From assembly GCA_016281255.1 (NCBI GenBank), contig JAEEIG010000170.1, forward strand, positions 1 to 53,950: a stretch of DNA of 53,950 bases, in the 5' to 3' direction. Under the pieces are notes generated by a model. That model was not told where the DNA came from. It did not search any database and saw only the letters and a list, made by a program, of their open reading frames with translations. This document shows positions 20,346 to 29,900 of the stretch, piece after piece. The position numbers and the translations under genes were made by a program. Origin of the DNA: Bacteroidales bacterium. Lineage in GTDB: Bacteria; Bacteroidota; Bacteroidia; Bacteroidales; WCHB1-69. How positions within the stretch are numbered: position 1 is the first letter of the stretch; each line of letters opens with the position of its first letter.

Positions 20346-21182
20346 ATGAAAATTTGCGTTATCGGTACAGGTACCATGGCCAAAGGTATTGTAAAGGCTT
20401 TCGCCGCCAAGATGCCCGTGGTCATGAAGAGCAGAACCCAAGCCAGCCTCGACAAGGCAATGGGTTCTATTTCAAAAGGTTATAGCAAACTGGTGGAAAA
20501 AGGCAAGATGACCCAAGAGGCTGTCGATGCTTTGTTGAAGAATATCACCACCACCACGGACTACGCCACATTTGCAGATGCAGACCTCGTGATTGAAGCC
20601 GCTGTAGAGGAAATGCAGCTCAAAAAGGACGTCTTCATGGAATTAGACAAAATCTGCAAACCGGAGACGATTTTCGCCACCAACTCCTCTTCTTTGTCCA
20701 TCACGGAGATTGCCGCCTGCACGAGCCGTCCCACGAAATTCATTGGCTGCCACTTCTTTAACCCCGCCGACAGAATGGCATTGGTGGAGGTCATCAAGGG
20801 TCAGCTCACCTCGGACGAGACGGCCAAATGCATCGTGGATCTGACCACCGAGATTGGCAAGACCCCCGTTCCCGTGAACGAAGCACCCGGTTTCGTGGTG
20901 AACCGCATCCTCATCCCGATGATCAACGAGGCTGTGGGCATTCTGGCCGACGGCATCGCAAGCGCCGAGGACATCGACAAGTGCATGATGTTGGGTGCCA
21001 ACCACCCCATGGGCCCGCTCGCTTTGGCCGACCTCATCGGCAACGACGTGAACCTGGCCATCATGGAGGTGCTCTACAAAGAGTTCGGTGACCCGAAGTA
21101 TCGTCCTCACCCGCTGTTGCGCAAGATGGTCCGCGCCGGACTGCTTGGCCGCAAGACTGGCGAAGGATTCTACAAATACTAA
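20346..21182 (+). CDS. hbd: 3-hydroxybutyryl-CoA dehydrogenase
   Basis: 278 aa; [61 protein letters not shown]. Confidence 0.93.
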   Translation: MKICVIGTGTMAKGIVKAFAAKMPVVMKSRTQASLDKAMGSISKGYSKLVEKGKMTQEAVDALLKNITTTTDYATFADADLVIEAAVEEMQLKKDVFMELDKICKPETIFATNSSSLSITEIAACTSRPTKFIGCHFFNPADRMALVEVIKGQLTSDETAKCIVDLTTEIGKTPVPVNEAPGFVVNRILIPMINEAVGILADGIASAEDIDKCMMLGANHPMGPLALADLIGNDVNLAIMEVLYKEFGDPKYRPHPLLRKMVRAGLLGRKTGEGFYKY

Positions 21183-21199
21183 AATCGAACGAAAACAAA

Positions 21200-21229
21200 A
21201 ACACCCTCGGAGTTATCCGGGGGTGTTTT
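21200..21229 (+). terminator. Rho-independent terminator after hbd
   Basis: 12-bp stem AACACCCTCGGA-GTTA-TCCGGGGGTGTT then TT. Confidence 0.85.
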
Positions 21230-21532
21230 CTTTTGGGTTTACAGGCTTACTTGTCGTTTTTTGGTTTCCACCTACTCGCTTCAGCATTATTTGAACTTAC
21301 TTCGATGGTGATAGAATCTCCAACTTGACGGTCACCATAGAATGATGCTATTCCTTGTATCGTTTGATTTTTGGGCGACTGCCTTTTTATGTTTCTTTTT
21401 ATGTTTATGTTTCTTTTTCATATGATATTATTATGGTGCAGAGGCGAGTCGTGATGTGCAATGTAGTGTCGTACTTGTTCGATGTTCATTTATATGCTCC
21501 TACGCCTGCGAAAACTCGCATTTTGCCGGTTA

Positions 21533-22444
21533 TCACCAGCGAAGCCAATCCTTGCGGCCACGCAATTTGTCTATCAGGGTCGGTTTGGTCACGGGCTTTT
21601 GGAATTCGAAGTTGCCGGAGTAATTGATGTAGCCATGCGTGTCACCGATTCTGGCGTAAGCAAGCCCTTCGGAAAATATGTTCAGATTGTCGAACTTTGC
21701 ATCTACCAACAAGTTACCCTCTTTGTCGATGATTCCATATTTCCCGTCCATCTCCACTCTAGAGTATCCCTCGTAGAGCGGCATGACATAATCGAATCGG
21801 TCGCCAAGCCGAGTCACTTCAGCCCCATTTTTGTCAATAAAACTCCAAACGCCATCTTTATTGACTGGAGCCACCCCTTCGGAAAAGGACTCCGCTTCAT
21901 CGAATTGAGGTTGGATGACAAAACGCCCTGTGGTGTCGATGAAGCCGCTTTTGCCATCCTCGGTCAAAGTCACCAATGCCAATCCATCGATAAACGGAAA
22001 CGCCATGAAGAATTTCGGTTCAATCACCATCTTTCCCGAACGATCAATAAAGCCGTTGTTGTTGAAACCAACTTCGGCAGTAGCCAGTCCGCAAGAAAAC
22101 AGTCCCACATCCGTGTATTCCTCACCGAAATCAACGACCACGTTTCCAGCCTTGTCGATGATTTGGAGTTGGTTTTCGATTTGAACCGTCGCAAGCCCCT
22201 CGGAAAAAGCAAGGGCAAAGTCATATTTCGGCTCCAACACCATCGTACCGTATCGGTCGATGAATCCGTATTTATTCTTAACGGCCACTGCGGCCAAACC
22301 TTCTGAGAAACCGTCTGCTCCCGTAAACTTCGGCTCAATTTCAACATTTCCATTACGATTGATAAACCCCATGTGGTTTTTGATAACCACGGCAGCCATT
22401 CCTTCGGAGAAAACCCACGGACTGCCAATAATAGCACTATTCAT
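21533..22444 (-). CDS. WG-repeat protein
   Basis: 303 aa; repeated YGFIDRYGTMVLEPKYDFALAFSEGLA units. Confidence 0.88.
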   Translation of the reverse strand: MNSAIIGSPWVFSEGMAAVVIKNHMGFINRNGNVEIEPKFTGADGFSEGLAAVAVKNKYGFIDRYGTMVLEPKYDFALAFSEGLATVQIENQLQIIDKAGNVVVDFGEEYTDVGLFSCGLATAEVGFNNNGFIDRSGKMVIEPKFFMAFPFIDGLALVTLTEDGKSGFIDTTGRFVIQPQFDEAESFSEGVAPVNKDGVWSFIDKNGAEVTRLGDRFDYVMPLYEGYSRVEMDGKYGIIDKEGNLLVDAKFDNLNIFSEGLAYARIGDTHGYINYSGNFEFQKPVTKPTLIDKLRGRKDWLRW

Positions 22445-22520
22445 GATACAAAATTTTGAAATTTCTGTTTTTTTATTTCCTCAAAAGCGTTCATCACATT
22501 TGTTCACCCACCTTGGGTCG

Positions 22521-22537
22521 CAAAGATACTATCTTTG
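22521..22537. promoter_or_regulatory. palindromic bidirectional -7 element
   Basis: CAAAGATA C TATCTTTG: perfect 17-bp palindrome giving a TATCTTTG box on each strand. Confidence 0.6.
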
Positions 22538-22637
22538 TTTATTGGTATGGATACAAAAAAGTCAAAAGGTTGCAGTTTGTTGAAAAATATTTATTTCGAG
22601 AACTCCGCAAGCGGAATGCTAATGTTGACCGGGGATT

Positions 22638-22742
22638 CCCTTTAACCTTCTAACCTTTTAACCCTTTAACCGCCTAACCGTGTAAACCTGTAAACCCGTA
22701 AACCTGTAAGCCTGTAAACCTGTAAACCCCTAAGCCTGTAAA
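22638..22742. repeat. degenerate octamer tandem array, 13 units
   Basis: CCCTTTAA CCTTCTAA CCTTTTAA CCCTTTAA CCGCCTAA CCGTGTAAA CCTGTAAA CCCGTAAA CCTGTAAG CCTGTAAA CCTGTAAA CCCCTAAG CCTGTAAA. Confidence 0.9.
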
Positions 22743-22748
22743 CCCAAG

Positions 22749-22785
22749 ACGCCCTCGGAGAATTTTCCGAAGGCGTTTTGTTTTT
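22749..22785 (+). terminator. hairpin plus T-rich tail
   Basis: ACGCCCTCGGA-GAATTT-TCCGAAGGCGT followed by TTTGTTTTT; one internal mismatch. Confidence 0.65.
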
Positions 22786-22797
22786 CCACCAGCATCT

Positions 22798-22818
22798 GGT
22801 ATCCGGTATCCGGTCTCC
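22798..22818. repeat. heptamer array GGTATCC GGTATCC GGTCTCC
   Basis: Read directly. Confidence 0.8.
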
Positions 22819-22913
22819 TGCAAATGTTTTGCGATTTTTGGGGTTAGTCTGCGGAAATCTGCGAGGTCTGTGAGCAATATGGTCGGTGGTGGGTCATTGG
22901 CAGAGGCAAACTG

Positions 22914-23999
22914 TTATCGTTTCACCACTCGCTTGGTGACAGTGCCTTGTTCGGTGATCACACGTACGAAGTAGATGCCGGAAGCACGGGAAGATAAGTT
23001 GATATCTATTTGATAATCATCTACTTGAATAATGTCCAGTTCTTTTCCGAAAACATCAAACACCTCTACTTGATCAATGAGAAATTCTTCGCTGCGGATG
23101 GTGCATTTGCCAGTTGTGGGGTTGGGGAGAACATTGATCGACATGTCAAGCTGATGTGGCGCAATACCAACAGAATCAGTGTCGGAAGGATGTATATACG
23201 ATATTACTATATTGTCCATCCACATGAACCAATTGTAGTTTTGTGGGTAATACCGGAATGCGATGTGATTTCCCGTTCCGGAAATATTTGTTAAGTCGAA
23301 ATCTACCACTTCGTCAGTCCAGCTTCCAGTGATTTCTCCTGCTTCAATGGTACGAACAAGTTCGAAACTGTTTTCATCGGCAGTACTATTCAGCACACCT
23401 ACTTCAAGACGGCCTGAATTTCCCGATTCAGCAAGCATTTGGAAAGAGGCCCGTACATCATGCAGTTCCACATCTAATCGGGGCATCACGGCCATCAGCA
23501 TATCCCCTGCATTATCTGTCCTGAGCCAGAGTGAATGCGAGCCGCCCACATAGTTATGAGTTACTTGGATGCTAGCATTTTCAGGGAAGAAAATATCCGG
23601 GTAAGCCCATGAGGTATACGGGAAAGACCAGCAACGGGGACGAGCGAATTCGTTGTAATACCAAGGTTGGAAGTAGTTTTCGAAGTCTTCCACGTAAGGC
23701 AGGTGAGTTATTGTGGTACATGTTGTAGTAAAAGCTACGGGCACGCTCCACCCACTTGTTTCACCATTGTCACAGTTGGCTTTGACATACACATCGTACC
23801 ATTTCCCAAACTCTAGATTGTTTATATGATACGGTTTTGATGTTACGGTGGTAATCATGGCTTGGGACATAGGTGCTTCATGTAACTTCACTGCGACTTG
23901 CCAAGAGGTTACCTCGCTTTCGGAGATCCAGTCTATATCGGCTGATTGATCCGTGATATTGGTGACGCTAATGTCGTGTGGCAGTGGGCATGTTGAGTG
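22914..23999 (-). pseudogene. C-terminal part of the adjacent giant adhesin, carrying the T9SS type A sorting domain, separated by in-frame TAG
   Basis: Frame stays open directly after TAG: HSTCPLPHDISVTNITDQSADIDWISESEVTSWQVAVKLHEAPM...; ends INVLPNPTTGKCTIRSEEFLIDQVEVFDVFGKELDII...GIYFVRVITEQGTVTKRVVKR. Confidence 0.75.
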
Positions 24000-26900
24000 C
24001 TAAAGCAGCACATTGTCAAGGTACCCATAACCACGTAGTGCTATGTAATGACCGTTGCCAGTGTAGTTGTGCAGATGCACTTTTTTTTCTGCCCAATGCT
24101 CCACTTGGTGGTACTCTAATTGCATGGTGTCCACTGGAGTGAAAGTGGTTGCATCTTCTGGATCATCCATTACACCTACGATAAGCATGGCTGCGGGGTC
24201 GTAGGTTTTGTATTGGAAGGAAATTTGTAGTTCGTTGATAGGTGTTGCTGGATCTATTTCAGGCAGGATTGCAAAGCTGTTGTATCCGGATGGGAAGACC
24301 ATCATGCCAGGAGTACTGTAGGTGTGGTCGTAATGACCTGGAGTGTACAGATCAATATAAGGGTAATTGCTTGATGTGGTACTTAATCGTTGCCAGCACC
24401 GTGGGAAACTTGCAGTTTCATACGTATCAAAATTGTCAGAATAGGGGAATGATGAAATGTAACCGCAGTCGGTTCGCTGAGAAATGGGTTGAGACCAATA
24501 ACTGTACTCGCTATTGTTGCACAAAGCGCGAATATAAAGGTCGTATGAGTAATCATTTATCAGATTTTGGAATGTGAATATCGTATCCGTCAGGGTGATC
24601 AATTGTGATGGATTAATGGCGGACCCAGTAGGGACGAGAGCCGCTTCCCAAACACTGTCTAAAGGTGAAGATGGGGTAAAGTGAATTGTGATGGTGTGTG
24701 CAGTCACGGAATCCACCGTGATGTGCGTTGGAACGCCACAAAGACAACCTTGTATGGACACGTTGTCCACTGCGGCAGGTGGGTTGGAAACGTTGTATTC
24801 AGTATTGGTCCACAAGAAGTAGAGGCGCTTCACCCCTTGGAACGTGGTGTCAGCTGTAAAGGTGAAATGACTCCAGCTGGGTTGTCCGTAGAAATCGTTT
24901 CCAATTTGCACCGCGCCCGTGGGAACAGCATAAGATATTGAGCCTCCGGGACCTGCATAATCCACAGGGGTCACGGGTGGCCCTATGAACACCTTCATCC
25001 ATGCAAAATCGGCATTCCCTTGCACCCGATAATCAAAAGAAATCTCATATCCTGAATACGAAGGATCAAAATAAAAATCCCGAAATGCCCAGCATCGATA
25101 GATGTTAGTAGTGAAACAGGCATTGGAAACACCATTGTCGTTGGAAATGTATAAAGCTGAATCCCCTGACTGATAAGCAGCATGACCAATGAACCAGCCA
25201 GTGGGCCAGGTGGAATTGGTATAGGTCAACGATGTCCAGTGACTATTTTCTTCTGCATCTTCGAAACCATGAGCGTATGGAATCCTGCCCAATATCGAAT
25301 GTGTCTGATAAGTTTCCTGATTGCTCCAAAAACTTGTCTCACCATCAGAGCAGAGGGATTTCACTTTCCAAGTATAGAAAGAGGAAGGCTCAAGATTCGT
25401 CATTTGATAGGATGTCTCTGTAGTGAGCACTTCTGTAAAAGCACTGTCTGTCAATGCTTTGAATGCTACGATAAATGTATCCGCGTCAGAATGCCATGTT
25501 AGAGTGGCAGCATCATCAAGAATGTTGACTGTGGCTAACTGCATGGGAATGGGGCAACTAGAGGTGCTGATTTGGATATTGTCCACGGCGCCTGGCGGAT
25601 TCGTACCTTCAACATAATCGTTTTTCCACAAGAAGAAAAGGCGTTGTATGCCTGCATGAGTGGAGTCTACGGTGAAAGTAACAGTGTTCCATATAGAATC
25701 GTTTACATAATCACCACCTAATTGCGTGGAGCCTTGAGGTGCTATATTAAAGTAAGAATTACTTTGATAAGCGGGAGGCGTAACAGGCGGTCCAAGATAA
25801 ACATTGAGTCTATCGTAAGGCAAATTACTAAATACCTCCCCAAAACTGCGAACATCAAACGTAATATGATACTCAGGATGTCCTGGGGTGAAATAAAAAT
25901 CTCGGTAAGCCCATACATGGGAAGTAGAATTGACACTGTAGGCATTGGTGGCACCATTATCGTTGGAAACATACAGCGAGTTGCTGCCTCCATTATTCGT
26001 TGCATTGCCTATGTGCCAAATATTCGTGTAGGTTCCGTTTACAAATGTCCATTGATTGTTCTCAACAGTGTCCTCAAAATCGCAAATATAGGGTAATCGT
26101 GCGGTGTTTTCAGATGTTTGGAAGGAGGATTCTGCAGACCAGAAGCTATGGTCAGTGGCAGTGCAGTTGGTCCGCACTTTCCAAACGTATGTGGTCAGTG
26201 GGGCGAGATTGCCAACGGTGACATACTGATCAGGAACTGTTAGATAAGTATATGCTGAATCGTTTGGAAGTTTATAAGCAACAGTATAGGAATCGGCACT
26301 CCCGTTAGCCAACGTCCACGACAAATTAGCAAGTGTGTCCATTACTTGTGCGGTCAATGCAGTAGGAACATGGGCACAATAGAATCCAGTAATAGAGATG
26401 TTGTCAATATAAGCAGGAGAAGAAACGTTGTTGTTGTAACCATAATATTGAAAATATAATCGTTGTAATCCTTTGTGGGTAGAGTCAATCACCATTGTTT
26501 TTGTTTGCCAAATGCAAGTGTCTTGGAATATTGTTGTAAGTTCGGTAGCTCCTGAGACAGTTGTGCCACCAGGAATCGTAGGTGTTCCGATGAAAACTCG
26601 TACATATTCATTGTTTGCAGCATTGCTCAAGCCATAGAAATCAAAAGTTAGGGCGTAGCCGTTATATGTGGAATCAAAGAAAATGTCGCGATAAGCCCAA
26701 TAGACGTGGCTGACCGGATTGTTGTCGTTAACGTAAAGAGCATGTTCACCGTCTCCGCTGATAGAATTTCCTATTTGCCAATTCACGTAACCAGTAGAGA
26801 TTGTGCTGGTGCGAAATGTCCAAGCTGCATTTTCTGTTGCATCCTCAAAATCACAGAAATAGGGCGTTTGAGTGGGAGTCTCGAATGTCTGCTCAGTACT

Positions 26901-29900
26901 CCACTCGCTCTGTCCATCCTCGCCGCATGAGCTTCGTACCTTCCATACGTACTTGGTAAACGGGGTGAGAGTGTTGAGGGTGCAAAATGTGTCAGCAACC
27001 GTGATTTCTTGATATTCCTGAACGTCATAGGGACGGTAGGCCACAATGTAGGAAGTGGCATCACCGGTCCAGGACAAAGTTTGCGCGTTGCCGCTGACCA
27101 TTGATGAAGTTAAATTTTGAGGCAAGGAACAATGAGAACCCACAATCGAGAGGTTATCCAAAGCGGCGGGCGGCTGAATGCCATTGGAGTTGTTGTTAAC
27201 CCACAAGAAATAGATGCGTTGCACGCCAGCGTAGGTGGAATCCAGCTCGTAAGCGTAATGTGCCCAATCGTTCACCTCCGAGAGTTTGCTAACCAACGGC
27301 ACCGCACCTTCCGGCGTAGCAGTGCCAGATGGAGCAGATGGTGTACCCACAAACACTTTCATGTAGTCAGCCGTATTTTGTCCCATGCCCTTGTAATCGA
27401 AAGATAATTGATAAACTAAATGGTTTTCGTCGAAATAGACATCGCGGTACGCCCACACGGACGAGGTTGAGGTGATGGTATAGGCATTGGTCGTACCACT
27501 GTCGTTGGAGATATAGAGGGCGTTGTTATCACCGTAGCCAGTGGCATTGCCTATCACCCATTGGTTCACGGCATTGCCGTTCGCTAATGTCCAATGGCTG
27601 TTTTCGGTCGGGCTGTCGAAGGGACAGAGGTATGGTAAGTGTGTCGGCGTTTGCGTAGTGGTGAAGAATGCATCGCTGCTCCATTCGCTGGTGTCAGAAG
27701 TGCTGCAAATAGAACGTACATGCCATATATAATCGCTACTCGGAATAAGTCCTGGAACCGTGATGGTCGTGTCCTGTGTGGTTAATTCCGTATAAACCGA
27801 ATCGCTCAACACCTTGTAAGCCAATATGAAAGAAGATACGATACCGGCACTTCCAGACGACCAAGCAAACGTGGAAGTAGTGTCTTGCGGATTAGAGGTC
27901 AAGTTGCTGGGCACTCCGCAAGTCACCCCATTGATGGAGATATTGTCAATAGCAGCAGGAGGGTTGGCACCCGTCCACAGGTTGTTGGTCCATAAAATAT
28001 AAAGACGTTGCGCACCCGCATGGGTGGAGTCTATTGTGAAACTTTTATGCGTCCATTGGCTTATAAGATTAAGATCTTCCCCTATTTGAACTAAAGGAAC
28101 AGGAAGATCGCTTTGTAGAGGAGGAAACAAAGGAGTGTCTAAGAACAGTCTCACATAATCATTTCCTTCCTCACCCATTCCTTTGAAGTCTAACGAAAGC
28201 TGATATTCAGGATATCCAGGGTCAAAATAAATGTCACGATATGCCCAGACGTATGCGGGGGGACCATACTCGTAACTATTGGTAACCCCGTTGTCGGATG
28301 ATATGTACAGCATTTTATTGTTGTCGACGATTTCGGAAGGGGTTCCAATATACCACTTGTTGGTATGGTTTGAGTAGTATCCGGAGCTACCATTACTATA
28401 GTCTCCGATGCGGATGGTCCAGTGCTGATTTTCTAGTTCATTATCAAAATCACAGAAATAGGGAAGCTGCGCCAATGTCTTGAAAGCCATCTCGCCACTC
28501 CAGTCGCTCCATTCGTTGTCTGAATATAATGCTTGTACTTTCCAAACATACCATGAAGAGGTTCCTAAGTTGGCGAGAGTGTATGTTGTGTCGGAGGCAG
28601 ACAAAAGTACCTCTGTATAAGTTGAATCAGACTGGGAGCGCCATGCCAGACGATAGGAAAGCGGAGTCTCGGAAGAGTCGGATGTCCAGGATAACTGCGC
28701 AGAATGATAGGTGATATCGGTAGTTGTCAAATCAACAGGGGGCTCGTGAAAAATACCTTTGATGGAAATATTGTCAAAAGCGCCAGCGGGATTCCAAGTG
28801 GTGTTGTATTCAAACCGAAGACGCAATTGATGGTAACCAGAAATGGATGAATCTACGATGATGCTTTGACGAGTCCAGAACCCGGCATTACTTAGATGAT
28901 TACTCAAGAGTGTTTCATCCAGGAATATCTGCATAACTCCCGTTTCGTCGCCTCCTCCTTTACAGTCAAAGGAGATTAGGTATTTCGGATACTCAGGAGT
29001 GAAACAAATGTTGCGTAAGGCCTCAGGATTAGTCGAATTCGGTGTGTAACTATTGGTAACACCGTTGTCTTTTGAGATATACAATGAGTGCCCCTCGTTA
29101 TACGCAACTGCATTGCCGATATATGTTTTATTACTACCACTATTGGGAGTGAGCTGCCAGATAGCGTTCTCCACCGAATCTTCAAAATCACAGAAATAGG
29201 GTAGAATAGCTATCGGAAGTTTAGTCGTGAATGATAGGGGATCACTCCAATAACTACCGGTCGAATCTGAACAATGCGAACGCACACTCCATACGTAGGA
29301 TGTTGTAGAATTCAGACTGCCAATCCGGAGCACCGTGTCGTTGGTTTGAACTTCCGTATAGGCAGTGTCGCCAGTGGATTTGTATGCCACCGTATAGCTG
29401 TCGGCTCCAACGGGTTCCCAAGCAATGAGTGCGAAGGTGTCTTGCACGCTAATGTTTTGCAAATTGTGAACGCGCGGACAGGCGTTTCCTACAATGGAGA
29501 GATTGTCAATGGCTGATGCTGGGTTACGCGACCACATAGCGCGACAGCTGCCGAAATAGATGCGTTGAACTCCTGCAAAGGTTGAATCCACCAGGAAAGT
29601 GTAATGCTTCCAGATAGTGTCTGAATCAAAATAAGTGAGGAGGATGCTTCCAGGTGGTGTCTCTGTATCGACGGTTAGCGATTCGTAAGGCGGTCCGATC
29701 ATTACCTTTGGAGTTGTCCACGTATCCACAATTCCCTTGTAATCAAAGGAGATTTGATAATCAGCATAGCCAGGAGGAAGTTGGATGTCGCGATAAGCCC
29801 AAATGGTCTTTAGACTATTACTATAACTTACCCCGCTTATCGCATTTGTGATGCCTCCATCATTGGAAACGTACAGCGCTTGGTCTCCAGATTGTGCGGT

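Noticed and set aside
22638-22742. CRISPR array
   Set aside because: Units are contiguous 8-mers with no spacers; no cas genes in the window.
22674-22877. 67-aa ORF with GFTGLGVYRFTGLQVYGFTGL repeats
   Set aside because: Translation of the octamer array; no coding support.
24000-24002. TAG reassigned to an amino acid in this genome
   Set aside because: Other genes here appear to end normally at TAG (MORN protein at 3474, porK at 10706, sigma factor at 18585), so general recoding is unlikely.
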